Assembly (NCBI RefSeq): GCF_028657195.3
Contig: NZ_JANCPR020000064.1
Span: 1-46,304 of the forward strand
Reading direction: 5' to 3'
Length of the DNA: 46,304 nt
Origin: Streptomyces iconiensis
GTDB taxonomy: Bacteria > Actinomycetota > Actinomycetes > Streptomycetales > Streptomycetaceae
The notes below the pieces were generated by a model that saw only the letters and a list, made by a program, of their open reading frames with translations, was not told the origin of the DNA and made no database searches. Below, piece by piece: positions 29,711 through 37,545 of the stretch (positions are counted from its first letter, which is position 1; each line of letters opens with the position of its first letter). Both the position numbers and the translations under genes were made by a program.

Positions 29711-30481
29711 CTATGCGCCCATCATGTGCACGCCGCCGTCGACGTGGACGATCTCGCCCGTGGTGCGCGGGAAGAAGTCCGACAGCAGCGCGACGACGCC
29801 GCGGCCGACGGGGTCCGGGTCGTCCAGCTGCCAGCCGATGGGAGCGCGGTGGTTCCACACGTCGGCCAGCTCCTCGAAGCCCGGAATGGACTTGGCCGCC
29901 ATGGACTTGATGGGCCCGGCCGCGATGAGGTTGCTGCGGATGCCCTTCTTACCCAGGTCACGGGCGAGGTAGCGGCTGGTGGACTCCAGCGCGGCCTTGG
30001 CGACGCCCATCCAGTCGTACTTCGGCCAGGCGGTCTGCGCGTCGAAGGTGAGGCCGACGACGGAGCTGCCGGCCGGCATCATCGGCAGGCAGGCCATGGT
30101 CAGCGACTTCAGCGAGTAGGCGGAGACATGCAGGGCCGTGGAGACGTCCTCCCAGTCGGCCTCAAGGAAGTTGAAGACGCCCTGCGGGCCGAAGGCGATC
30201 GAGTGCACGACGCCGTCGATCTGTGCGTCGGCGCCCCAGTGCGCGCGTACGTTGTCGGCCAGCGTGTCCAGGTGCTCCTGGTTGCTGACGTCCAGCTCGA
30301 TCACGGGCGCGGGCTCGGGCAGCCGCTTGGCGATGCGCTCGACCAGGGAGAGCCGGCCGAAGCCGGTGAGGATGACCTCGGCGCCCTGCTCCTGGGCGAC
30401 CTTCGCGGCGTGGAAGGCCATCGACCCGTCGGTGATGACACCGGTGACGAGGATGCGCTTGCCGGCGAGGATTCCGCTCAT
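29711..30481 (-). CDS. fabI: Enoyl-[acyl-carrier-protein] reductase FabI (InhA-like)
   Basis: 256-residue NADH-dependent enoyl-ACP reductase of type II fatty-acid synthesis. Rossmann start KRILVTGVITDGSMAFHAAK, and the active-site Tyr155-x6-Lys162 (YDWMGVAK), are seen, with RSNLIAAGPI after it and a C-terminal GEIVHVDGGVHMMGA. Length is normal. Its ATG is only 2 bases past the fabG stop, so the two are cotranscribed as fabG-fabI, the same order as mabA-inhA in mycobacteria. It is convergent with the UbiD gene. Confidence 0.95.
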   Translation of the reverse strand: MSGILAGKRILVTGVITDGSMAFHAAKVAQEQGAEVILTGFGRLSLVERIAKRLPEPAPVIELDVSNQEHLDTLADNVRAHWGADAQIDGVVHSIAFGPQGVFNFLEADWEDVSTALHVSAYSLKSLTMACLPMMPAGSSVVGLTFDAQTAWPKYDWMGVAKAALESTSRYLARDLGKKGIRSNLIAAGPIKSMAAKSIPGFEELADVWNHRAPIGWQLDDPDPVGRGVVALLSDFFPRTTGEIVHVDGGVHMMGA

Positions 30482-30483
30482 TT

Positions 30484-31188
30484 TCAGTGACCCATGCCCA
30501 ATCCGCCGTCGACAGGAATGACGGCTCCAGTGATGTACGCGGCCTCGTCGGACGCCAGGAATCGCACCGAGGAGGCGACCTCCTCGGGCCGCGCGTAGCG
30601 GCCCAGCGGAACCTGCTTGACGATGTCGGCGCGCTGCTCGTCGGTGAGCACGCGGGTCATGTCGGTGTCGACGAAGCCGGGTGCGACGACGTTGCAGGTG
30701 ATGTTGCGGGAGCCCAGCTCGCGCGAGAGCGAGCGGGCGAAGCCCACCAGGCCCGCCTTGGAAGCGGCGTAGTTGGCCTGTCCGGCCTGGCCCATCAGCC
30801 CGACGACCGAGGAGATCAGCACGATGCGTCCCTTGCGGGCGCGGAGCATGGCGCGCGAGGCGCGCTTGACCACCCGGTAGGTGCCGGTGAGGTTGGTGTC
30901 CACGACCGAGGTGAAGTCCTCCTCGGACATGCGCAGCAGAAGCTGGTCGCGGGTGATCCCGGCGTTGGCGACGAGCACCTCGACGGCGCCCTGCTTCTCC
31001 TCGACCTCCTTGTAGGCCCGCTCCACCTGCTCCGGGTCGGTGATGTCGCACTTGACGCCGAAGAGGCCCTCCGGCGGCTCGCCGGAGCGGTAGGTGACGG
31101 CGACGTTGTCGCCCCCCTCGGCGAAGGCGCGGGCGATGGCGAGGCCGATGCCGCGGTTACCTCCGGTGACGAGCACTGAGCGGCTCAA
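30484..31188 (-). CDS. fabG: 3-oxoacyl-[acyl-carrier-protein] reductase FabG
   Basis: 234-residue short-chain dehydrogenase that reduces beta-ketoacyl-ACP with NADPH. N-terminal VLVTGGNRGIGLAIARAF (cofactor loop), NAGITRD, catalytic Ser in LISSVVG, and YAASK (Tyr-x3-Lys) are present; it ends IPVDGGLGMGH. The start is unusual: TTG at 31188 (SRSVLVTGG) with AAAGGG 10 bases upstream; the first in-frame ATG or GTG would remove the fold's first strand. It is the first gene of fabG-fabI and has a remarkable U-free leader. Confidence 0.93.
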   Translation of the reverse strand: MSRSVLVTGGNRGIGLAIARAFAEGGDNVAVTYRSGEPPEGLFGVKCDITDPEQVERAYKEVEEKQGAVEVLVANAGITRDQLLLRMSEEDFTSVVDTNLTGTYRVVKRASRAMLRARKGRIVLISSVVGLMGQAGQANYAASKAGLVGFARSLSRELGSRNITCNVVAPGFVDTDMTRVLTDEQRADIVKQVPLGRYARPEEVASSVRFLASDEAAYITGAVIPVDGGLGMGH

Positions 31189-31214
31189 GGTGTGACCACC
31201 CTTTCTGCTTCTGA

Positions 31215-31340
31215 TGTTGCCGTGCTTGCTGTGCTTGTGTGCGCTGCGTCTTGTGCGCTGTGCGTCTTGTGTGCTGTGCGTGTTGTGTGCTGTGCGTGTT
31301 GTGCTTGTGTGCTGTGCGTGCTCGGGTCGCTGTCCGTCGC
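31215..31340 (-). promoter_or_regulatory. U-free, CA-rich fabG leader with 16-bp repeats
   Basis: No A occurs on the plus strand from 31215 to 31340, so the fabG message would have no U for 126 nt. The core is tandem 16-bp units: 31255-31270, then GTGCTGTGCGTGTTGT twice exactly (31271-31286, 31287-31302), with partial units on both sides. In the transcript they read ACAACACGCACAGCAC, a CA-rich and poorly folding sequence. The rest of the 258-base fabG-tldD gap holds the promoters. Confidence 0.85.
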
Positions 31341-31346
31341 AAAGAG

Positions 31347-31352
31347 AACCTA
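31347..31352 (-). promoter_or_regulatory. Candidate -10 of fabG
   Basis: TAGGTT on the minus strand (31352-31347) would place the fabG start near 31340, exactly at the upstream boundary of the U-free leader. No good -35 is visible about 18 bases upstream. Confidence 0.4.
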
Positions 31353-31446
31353 TCCGGCGACCGTCACGTGAGGGGAATCGGGCACGGACAGGGGCCCGCG
31401 CGGGGACCTGTGGGATCCCTACAGAATTCGGGGGTACGACTTCCCT

Positions 31447-32988
31447 GTGGCCACCGCACTGGACGAGACGTTCACCGCCCTGCCGCTGCGCCCGCTCGCC
31501 GACGCGGCCCTCTCCCGCGCCCTGGCGCTGGGTGCCTCGCACGCGGACTTCCGGCTGGAGAAGGTGCGCAGGTCGGCGCTGGAACTCCGGGACGCGCGCA
31601 CCTCGGGCGCCGCTGACACCACGGACTCCGGCTTCGCCGTGCGGGTGGTGCTGGACGGCGCGTGGGGGTTCGCCTCCGGCGTCGACCTGCTGCCGCGGGA
31701 GGCGGCCCGGGTCGCGGAACGGGCGGTGGAGATGGCACTGCTGACGGCCTCGGTACGGGTACGGGGCGCGGGCGTGCACGGCGGCGCCCGCGTGGAGCTG
31801 GCAGCTGAGCCCGTGCACGGGGAGCGGGAGTGGGTGTCGGCGTATGTGACCGATCCGTTCGAGGTGCCGGACGACGAGAAGGCCGCGCTGCTGGCCCGCT
31901 GGAGCAGACGGCTGCTGACGGCTCCCGGCGTCGCACACGTGGACGCGGGAGTACGGGCCGTACGGGAGTGCAAGTTCTACGCCGACACGGCGGGAACCGT
32001 CACCACGCAGCAGCGGGTGCGCATCCAGCCGCTGCTTACCGCCGTCGCGCTGGGCGGCCCCGGCGGCTTCGACACCATGCGCACCCTGGCGCCGCCCACC
32101 GCGCGCGGCTGGGAGTACCTGTCGGGCGCCTCCGCCGCCACGGGCTGGGACTGGGAGGCGGAGCTGGAGCGGATGCCGGGGCTGCTGGAGGAGAAGCTGC
32201 GGGCGCCGTCCGTCCAGCCGGGAACGTACGACCTGGTGGTGGATCCCTCCAATCTCTGGCTCACCATCCATGAGTCGGTCGGCCACGCGACGGAGCTGGA
32301 CAGGGCCCTGGGCCACGAGGCGGCGTACGCGGGCACCTCGTTCGCGACGCCCGACCTGCTGGGCACACTGCGCTACGGCTCGGAGGCGATGCGGGTGACG
32401 GGCGACCGCACGTCGCCGCACGGTCTGGCGACGACGGGTTACGACGACGAGGGCGTCGAGGCGCAGTCCTGGGACCTGGTACGGGACGGTGTGCTGGTCG
32501 GCTACCAACTCGACCGGCGCACCGCGCGGCTCGCGGGCGACGGCAGGTCGAACGGCTGCGCCTTCGCCGACTCCCCCGGGCACGCGCCGATGCAGCGGAT
32601 GGCGAACGTCTCGCTGGCACCCGCGCCCGCGGGGCCCTCTACCAGGGAGCTGATCGCCGGGGTGGAGCGCGGCATCTATGTGGTCGGGGACAGGTCATGG
32701 TCGATCGACCAGCAAAGGTTCAACTTCCAGTTCACGGCCCAGCGCTTCTTCCGGATCGAAAACGGCAGGCTCGCCGGGCAGTTGCGCGACGTGGCGTACC
32801 AGGCGACGACCACGGACTTCTGGAACTCGCTGGAGGCGGTGGGCGGCCCCGGTACGTACGTGGTGGGCGGTTCGTTCGTCTGCGGCAAGGGACAGCCGGG
32901 ACAGCTCGCCGCCGTCTCGCACGGCTGTCCCTCCGCGCTCTTCCGCGGCGTGAACGTGCTCAACACCACACGGGAGGCGGGCCGATGA
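31447..32988 (+). CDS. tldD: TldD-type metalloprotease subunit
   Basis: 513-residue protein of the TldD/PmbA (U62) family. TldD and TldE form a complex that degrades unfolded peptides and, in some bacteria, matures microcin or acts on gyrase-inhibitor systems. The zinc motif HESVGH (H275-H280) identifies it as the catalytic subunit; the following GYDDEGVEAQ and CxF/SCG-like C-terminal elements are conserved. The start is GTG at 31447. It overlaps the next gene by ATGA (32985-32988), indicating coupled synthesis of both subunits. It is divergent from fabG. Confidence 0.92.
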   Translation: MATALDETFTALPLRPLADAALSRALALGASHADFRLEKVRRSALELRDARTSGAADTTDSGFAVRVVLDGAWGFASGVDLLPREAARVAERAVEMALLTASVRVRGAGVHGGARVELAAEPVHGEREWVSAYVTDPFEVPDDEKAALLARWSRRLLTAPGVAHVDAGVRAVRECKFYADTAGTVTTQQRVRIQPLLTAVALGGPGGFDTMRTLAPPTARGWEYLSGASAATGWDWEAELERMPGLLEEKLRAPSVQPGTYDLVVDPSNLWLTIHESVGHATELDRALGHEAAYAGTSFATPDLLGTLRYGSEAMRVTGDRTSPHGLATTGYDDEGVEAQSWDLVRDGVLVGYQLDRRTARLAGDGRSNGCAFADSPGHAPMQRMANVSLAPAPAGPSTRELIAGVERGIYVVGDRSWSIDQQRFNFQFTAQRFFRIENGRLAGQLRDVAYQATTTDFWNSLEAVGGPGTYVVGGSFVCGKGQPGQLAAVSHGCPSALFRGVNVLNTTREAGR

Positions 32989-34439
32989 GCGGACGCGTAA
33001 GTGCCGGGAGACCGCACGAGACCGTGGAGCGGGCACTCGCGCTCTCCAGGACCGACGGCTGCGTGGTGATCGCCGACGAGCGCTCCTGCGTCCATCTGCG
33101 CTGGGCAGGCAACGAGCTGACGACCAACGGGTTCACGCACGGGCGCACCCTCACCGTCGTCGCCGTCGCGGGCTCGGCACAGGGGGCCGCCTCGGGCGTC
33201 GTCTCCCGGGACGGGGTGACGGAGGAGGAACTGGAGCCGCTGGTACGGGCCGCCGAGGCGGCGGCACGTGCGGCGGGCCCGGCTGAGGACGCGATGCCAC
33301 TGGTCGAGGGGGCGCCCTTGGCCCCGGACTTCACGCAGCCGCCCGCCAGGACCTCGCCCGCGGTCTTCGCGGGCCTCGCCCCCGCGCTGGGCGAGGCGTT
33401 CGCGCGGGCCCGTGCGGGCGGGCGGACGCTGTACGGCTTCGCGCGGCACCGTACGGTCTCCAGCTATCTGGGCACCTCGGCCGGGCTGCGGCTGCGGCAC
33501 GACCAGCCGGAAGGCACCCTCACGCTCAACGCCAAGTCGCCCGCGCTGGGCGCCTCGTCCTGGGCGGCCCGGGCCACACGGGACTTCACAGACCTGGGCC
33601 CCGCCGAGCTGAGCGAGCTGGAGGCCGAGCTGGCGGTACGGCTGAGCTGGGCGCGGCGCCGCGTCGAACTGCCCGCCGGGCGCTACGAGACACTGCTGCC
33701 CCCGACGTCCGTCGCCGATCTGCTCGTCTACCAGATGTGGTCGGCCTCGGCGCGGGAGGCCGCCGAGGGACGTACGGCGTTCAGTGCGGCGGCCGGTGGC
33801 ACCCGCGTCGGCGAGCGGCTGTCGGAGCTGCCACTGTCGCTGCGCAGCGACCCGTACGCGCCTGGCCTGGAGACGGCGCCGTTCCTGCTCGCGTACTCCT
33901 CCGGCGGGCAGGCGCCGAGCGCGGGCGGACCCGGCAGTGCGCCCGCCTCCGTGTTCGACAACGGGCTGCCCCTCTCCCCCACGGACTGGATCAGGGACGG
34001 CGTCCTGTCCCGGCTGCGCGCCTCCCGGCACGACGCGGCCCTGACGGGGCTGCCGCCGGCGCCGGCCGCGGGGAACCTGCTGCTGGAGTGCGCTGCGGGA
34101 GGCCGCCCCGCGCGGTCGCTGGAGGAGATGATGGCGGGCACGGAGCGCGGCCTGCTGCTGACGTCGCTGTGGTACCTCCGCGAGGTCGACCCGGCGACGC
34201 TGCTGCTGACCGGGCTCACCAGGGACGGTGTCCATGTGGTCGAGGGCGGCGAGGTGACGGGCACGGTCAACAACTTCCGCTTCAACGAGTCCCCGCTCGG
34301 CCTGCTCTCGCGCGCCACGGAGGCGGGCCGCACGGAACGCACGCTCGCGCGCGAGTGGGCGGAGTGGTTCCCCCACACCGCGATGCCCGCGCTGCGGGTG
34401 CCCGACTTCCACATGAGTTCGGTCAGCCGGGGCGTCTAG
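32985..34439 (+). CDS. TldE/PmbA-like subunit
   Basis: 484-residue TldD-related protein lacking the HExxxH zinc motif, as expected for the TldE (PmbA) partner. The N-terminal domain (AVERALALSRTDGCVVIADE-like, about 15-35) resembles TldD, and the C-terminal half contains GNNFRFNESPLGLL-like closing elements (TVNNFRFNESP). ATG 32985 overlaps the tldD stop. It ends 61 bases before the convergent toxin gene, marking the border between the core pair and the accessory island. Confidence 0.88.
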   Translation: MSGRVSAGRPHETVERALALSRTDGCVVIADERSCVHLRWAGNELTTNGFTHGRTLTVVAVAGSAQGAASGVVSRDGVTEEELEPLVRAAEAAARAAGPAEDAMPLVEGAPLAPDFTQPPARTSPAVFAGLAPALGEAFARARAGGRTLYGFARHRTVSSYLGTSAGLRLRHDQPEGTLTLNAKSPALGASSWAARATRDFTDLGPAELSELEAELAVRLSWARRRVELPAGRYETLLPPTSVADLLVYQMWSASAREAAEGRTAFSAAAGGTRVGERLSELPLSLRSDPYAPGLETAPFLLAYSSGGQAPSAGGPGSAPASVFDNGLPLSPTDWIRDGVLSRLRASRHDAALTGLPPAPAAGNLLLECAAGGRPARSLEEMMAGTERGLLLTSLWYLREVDPATLLLTGLTRDGVHVVEGGEVTGTVNNFRFNESPLGLLSRATEAGRTERTLAREWAEWFPHTAMPALRVPDFHMSSVSRGV

Positions 34440-34500
34440 TACTCCAGCAGGGGTTCACGGGCCATCCGCTCCGCCCGGCAAAGGGCTCGCCAATGCCGAA

Positions 34501-34893
34501 TCAGGGGAACCCGGGCGCCTCGGCGGGAAGTCCGACGGACCGGGCCACCTCCAGCATCCGCTTGTCGTACGTGACAAGCGCGTCCAGAGCCTCTCCAACG
34601 AGCTGAGCGCTGGCCACATGAACAGCGTCCAGTGTCCGCACCCCGCAGGGCAGTAGCGCGGCAGCGTCCCGCACCTCGTCCGTGAGCAGGATCTCCGTGA
34701 AGTCCGCGACCAGATCCTGCATCAGCGTGGGGTAACTGCCGAACCGGTCGAGGGTCCGCACCGTCTCCACGAATCCCAGCGTGCTGGTGGCCATGGGGAC
34801 GGCGGGTTGAGCTGCGAGGTACTCCCTCAGTTCGGGCACATACTGACGACCGGAGATCAGGGTGACGATTGCCGACGAGTCCAGGTAGATCAC
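34501..34893 (-). CDS. PIN-domain toxin (VapC-like)
   Basis: 130-residue PIN nuclease. Acidic metal ligands include D5 in MIYLDSSAIV, a Glu in GFVETVRTL, Asp in the LDAVHVASA region (TLDAVHVASA) and Asp in VTYDKRM. PIN toxins of this type cut tRNA or rRNA unless bound by the antitoxin. GTG 34893 overlaps the antitoxin stop by GTGA (34893-34890), fixing both ends. The order antitoxin-toxin is standard. It is convergent with tldE. Confidence 0.88.
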   Translation of the reverse strand: MIYLDSSAIVTLISGRQYVPELREYLAAQPAVPMATSTLGFVETVRTLDRFGSYPTLMQDLVADFTEILLTDEVRDAAALLPCGVRTLDAVHVASAQLVGEALDALVTYDKRMLEVARSVGLPAEAPGFP

Positions 34894-35186
34894 CGGGGGT
34901 CTTCCTCCCGCTCAGCGAGCAGCGCCCCGAGGGGGTCCGCGTCCTCGGGCAGTTCCAGCCAGGGCAACCGGGCAAGGTCGGAGACGGTCGCGGCCTTGAG
35001 ACGGATCTGTCCCCGGGCCACCAGCGGCGCATACCGCTCGGAAGCACCAGAACCGGGCAGCAGTATGGCGATGACATTGCCGTGCCGTGTCACCTGGACC
35101 GCTTCGCCTTTTTCGACCCGCGCGAAGACGGCACTGGGGTTGTAGGAGAACTCTCGGACCGAGATCGTGCTCACCGGGTTCGCCAC
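34890..35186 (-). CDS. Phd/YefM-family antitoxin
   Basis: 98 residues. The N-terminal DNA-binding part (STISVREFSYNPSAVFARVEKGEAVQVTRHGNVIAILLP in order, about 6-45) is typical of Phd/YefM; the charged C-terminal part should wrap the toxin. GTG 35186 is listed; GTG 35174 (VSTISVREF) is a possible shorter start. Antitoxins of this family repress their own operon at sites near the start; a pair of direct repeats lies just upstream. Confidence 0.87.
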   Translation of the reverse strand: MANPVSTISVREFSYNPSAVFARVEKGEAVQVTRHGNVIAILLPGSGASERYAPLVARGQIRLKAATVSDLARLPWLELPEDADPLGALLAEREEDPR

Positions 35187-35198
35187 CTTCCACCGCTA

Positions 35199-35231
35199 CA
35201 TTGTTCCTATACTAAGGGCATTGTACCTACA
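35199..35231. repeat. Direct repeats at the toxin-antitoxin promoter
   Basis: CATTGTTCCTATA (35199-35211) and CATTGTACCTACA (35219-35231) match at 11 of 13 positions, 20 bases apart. On the minus strand TAGTAT (35214-35209) and TACAAT (35225-35220) are possible -10 hexamers. The segment is clearly more AT-rich than its surroundings and fits an autoregulated promoter. Confidence 0.6.
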
Positions 35232-35484
35232 TCGCAGAGCGGCTCGTCTCACGCGTCCGCAGCATCACATCCGCCAGTTCCCCGATCCGGTCGCGCAGAT
35301 CAGGGACGGGCAGCGCCGGGTCGAGAAGGTGCCGGTGCAGCCGCACCCGTTTCCCCTCCACGGGGATCTCCACCGGGAGCGTGCCGCCCGCGGCGTAGAT
35401 CAGGTGTCCGTCCGGGACACCGAGTCGGAGGCAGTAGGCAAGCATCTGGTACAGGGCGCCCCCGGGAGAGACGCGCTGATCCCC
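35227..35484 (-). pseudogene. Truncated McrC-like restriction subunit remnant
   Basis: An open frame without a natural start (a stop codon lies at 35485-35487) contains LYQMLAYCLRLGVPDGHLIY followed by AAG and a basic-acidic tail, recalling the C-terminal nuclease part of McrC, the partner of the methylation-dependent McrB GTPase. Similarity starts abruptly near 35455; the N-terminal two thirds and mcrB are missing. The internal ATG at 35445 would give only 72 residues. It is most likely a decayed fragment of a lost restriction system next to a toxin-antitoxin pair. Confidence 0.6.
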
Positions 35485-35529
35485 TCAAGGCGCGCGGCGA
35501 GCCCGAGCAGCTCAGCAGTGATCGACGGT

Positions 35530-36024
35530 TCAGCGGTTCAGCGACCCGACAGGCGCGAGGAGTTGGGCCCCACACAATTCGCCGACCAGACAACGGACCT
35601 GCTTCCCCACGGGTGTACGGGTGACGGCCCACCCCGGCGCGAGGAGGTCCATCAGCGGGAGCCCCCGGCCGGATTCAGCCTCGGGATCGTCGAGCCGGAC
35701 GCCCGTCCGGTGCGGGAACTGGTCTCCCCGAGGGTCGTGCAGCCGGAGGTGGACGCCCTGTGCTGCCACCTCCACCTCGGCGACCAGCGGCACGTAATCG
35801 CCCCCGGCGCGGAGCGCGTTGGTGTACAGCTCGGAGAGGACGAGCTGCGCGTTGGCCTGGATTTCGGTCCCCACGCTCGCTTCCCGCAACGTGGCGGTCG
35901 TCTGCGCCCGGACGGCACGGAGATTGCGGGGCGACGCGCTCATGTGCAGCACGAAGCCGGCGGGAGTGTGAGCGAAGTACCAGCCGAGGGCGGCGGTTGG
36001 GGTGTTGGCGGGGGCGAGGGTCAT
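35530..36024 (-). CDS. ATP-binding protein (RsbW/anti-sigma-like HATPase)
   Basis: 164-residue HATPase_c_2 protein. N-box-like VLSELYTNALRAG (about residues 70-82), a G1-type segment LDDPEAESGRGLPLMDLLA and a C-terminal beta region are seen. This family is numerous in Streptomyces, where members sit beside WhiJ-like HTH and DUF397 genes, as here. ATG 36024 has GGAG 5 bases upstream; a longer frame to 36129 is less likely. It is divergent from the HTH gene, sharing an upstream region with an inverted repeat. Confidence 0.85.
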   Translation of the reverse strand: MTLAPANTPTAALGWYFAHTPAGFVLHMSASPRNLRAVRAQTTATLREASVGTEIQANAQLVLSELYTNALRAGGDYVPLVAEVEVAAQGVHLRLHDPRGDQFPHRTGVRLDDPEAESGRGLPLMDLLAPGWAVTRTPVGKQVRCLVGELCGAQLLAPVGSLNR

Positions 36025-36099
36025 GTGGACTCCACGATTGGCGGCGACCAACTCCTGTGTTCCTGACTGCCTTGAGCCTGGCGGACCGCATCGAGGAAT

Positions 36100-36152
36100 A
36101 GCAAGTTTTCTACCCAACTCGGAGAACATTCACCCTCACGGGTTACTTGCTA
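36100..36152. promoter_or_regulatory. Widely spaced inverted repeat in the WhiJ-like promoter region
   Basis: TAGCAAG (36100-36106) and CTTGCTA (36146-36152) form an inverted repeat 39 bases apart, near the middle of the 156-base space between the divergent ATP-binding and HTH genes. Such placement fits one half site for each gene's promoter. Confidence 0.4.
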
Positions 36153-36180
36153 CCGGGAACCGAAGTGCCAGACTGCGCGC

Positions 36181-37047
36181 ATGCCAAATTCCCCTCTGGC
36201 TCCCACGATTCGACGCCGCCGTTTGGGCTCGACGCTCCGCAAGCTCCGCAATGACGTCGGCCTCACCCTGGACGACGCAGCCGAGGCCATGGGCTGGAAG
36301 GGCCCGAAGCTCTCGAAGATCGAAACTGCCACACAGGCCATCCGCCCGAACGATCTCGCCGAACTCCTCACGGTCTACAAGGTGTCCGACCCCGGCATCC
36401 GAGCCGCCCTGGAGGGTCTGCGGAAGGACGCGAACAAGAAAGGCTGGTGGCAGACCTACTCGGGAATCGTGCTGCCAAGCTACGCGGACTACATCTCCCT
36501 GGAGTCCGACGCGACGCAAGTCTGCGTATGGACACCGCTCCTCGTGCCGGGCCTCCTGCAAACGGCTGCCTACGCGCGGGAAACCATCGCCGGGATCACA
36601 ACGACTCGGAGCCCGGAGGAAGTTGCCGCACTGGCGGAGGTCCGGATCGCACGGCAGTCCGTTCTCACCCGCCCCGGTAACCCGCTGGAACTCTGGGCCA
36701 TCATCCACGAGGCAGCCTTGCACCAGCGTTTCCCGGCTCGTCCGCACACGATGCGGGAGCAGCTACGGCGCCTGTTGGACGCTTCGGAGATGCCCAACGT
36801 GACGATTCAGATCATGCCGCTGGGCTCAACCGCGCACCCCGGCCTGGAGGGTGGCTTCGGCCTGGCCAGGTTCTCGCAGCCGATGCCGGACCTCGTGCAC
36901 CTGGAGAACGCGAGCGGAGCAACCTACGTTGAGGGGGAAGACGCAGCTCCGTTCGTGAGAGCGTACGAGCGAATCCGAGCGGCGGCCCTGTCCGTAGAGG
37001 ATTCGGTCGTACGCATCACCGAGTTGGAAGAGGGCCTCAGAAAGTGA
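36181..37047 (+). CDS. WhiJ-like HTH regulator (XRE + DUF5753)
   Basis: 288 residues. HTH of XRE type (about 15-70: LGSTLRKLRNDVGLTLDDAA, GWKGPKLSKIE) followed by DUF5753 (about 100-280) with the family motifs VWTPLLVPGLLQTAAYAR and a late FGLARF and VHLEN. WhiJ family members in S. coelicolor influence the timing of development together with a DUF397 protein and an ATP-binding protein. The three genes here form this module. It overlaps the DUF397 gene by GTGA (37044-37047). GC content is slightly lower than in flanking core genes. Confidence 0.9.
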   Translation: MPNSPLAPTIRRRRLGSTLRKLRNDVGLTLDDAAEAMGWKGPKLSKIETATQAIRPNDLAELLTVYKVSDPGIRAALEGLRKDANKKGWWQTYSGIVLPSYADYISLESDATQVCVWTPLLVPGLLQTAAYARETIAGITTTRSPEEVAALAEVRIARQSVLTRPGNPLELWAIIHEAALHQRFPARPHTMREQLRRLLDASEMPNVTIQIMPLGSTAHPGLEGGFGLARFSQPMPDLVHLENASGATYVEGEDAAPFVRAYERIRAAALSVEDSVVRITELEEGLRK

Positions 37048-37265
37048 ATCATCCCAAGGCGGACCTGTACGCCCACGACCTGTCCGGCGCTCGTTGGCGC
37101 AAGTCGTCAGCCAGTGGTGCGGAGCATGACTGCGTAGAGGTCGCCGAGCTCCCCGAGGGCGGACGGGCGGTCCGCGACTCGAAGAACCCCGAGCGCGCAC
37201 CCCTCCGCTTCACCGCGAGCGAGTGGGCGGCATTCCGTGCCGGTGTGATCGAGGGCGAGCTCTGA
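37044..37265 (+). CDS. DUF397 protein
   Basis: 73-residue small acidic protein with the DUF397 pattern: RWRKSSASG near residue 17, then CVEVAEL, VRDSKNPE and a final FTASEWAAFRAGV. DUF397 proteins form pairs with WhiJ-type HTH regulators and are proposed to antagonise or modulate them. GTG 37044 overlaps the HTH stop; a terminator hairpin follows. Confidence 0.9.
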   Translation: MNHPKADLYAHDLSGARWRKSSASGAEHDCVEVAELPEGGRAVRDSKNPERAPLRFTASEWAAFRAGVIEGEL

Positions 37266-37285
37266 CCCGCCCATGAACGACCGGC

Positions 37286-37323
37286 GGCCGTCCGCTCCCG
37301 CAACGAGGCGAGAGCGGACGGCC
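37286..37323 (+). terminator. Terminator of the WhiJ-like operon
   Basis: Perfect 12-bp stem GGCCGTCCGCTC (37286-37297) with GAGCGGACGGCC (37312-37323), 14-base loop, about 20 bases after the DUF397 stop. Confidence 0.75.
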
Positions 37324-37499
37324 ACCGTGCCGGTAGTCGCCTCCATCTGATCGAGTACGGGTTGACCCGCTCCTCAGCGCCGTCGTCGGCGACCGTCCGG
37401 ACAGGTTCGGGCCGCTCTCACACCGTCCAGCCGATGACCTCACTGCGCCCACCAGCGGGTCTCGGGGGAAGCCGGGGCCCCGGCCACCGTGGTCGGGCA

Positions 37500-37505
37500 T
37501 AGAAT
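37500..37505 (+). promoter_or_regulatory. Candidate -10 of tyrS
   Basis: TAGAAT lies 41 bases before the tyrS start, which predicts a leader of about 34 bases. No convincing -35 is visible. The 280-base gap 37266-37545 contains this and the preceding terminator; no T-box element was recognised. Confidence 0.45.
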
Positions 37506-37545
37506 CCAGGGACCATTTCCCGACCACTCCACCCAGGACAGTGAC

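Noticed and set aside
31157..31342. Peptide frames rich in AQHTRRTAHK in the fabG leader
   Set aside because: Artefact of the CA-rich repeat; several frames are open and the fabG TTG start lies in a separate, better supported context.
37266..37545. T-box leader for tyrS
   Set aside because: No T-box core sequence or specifier-loop arrangement was seen; only a terminator of the previous operon and a -10-like hexamer.
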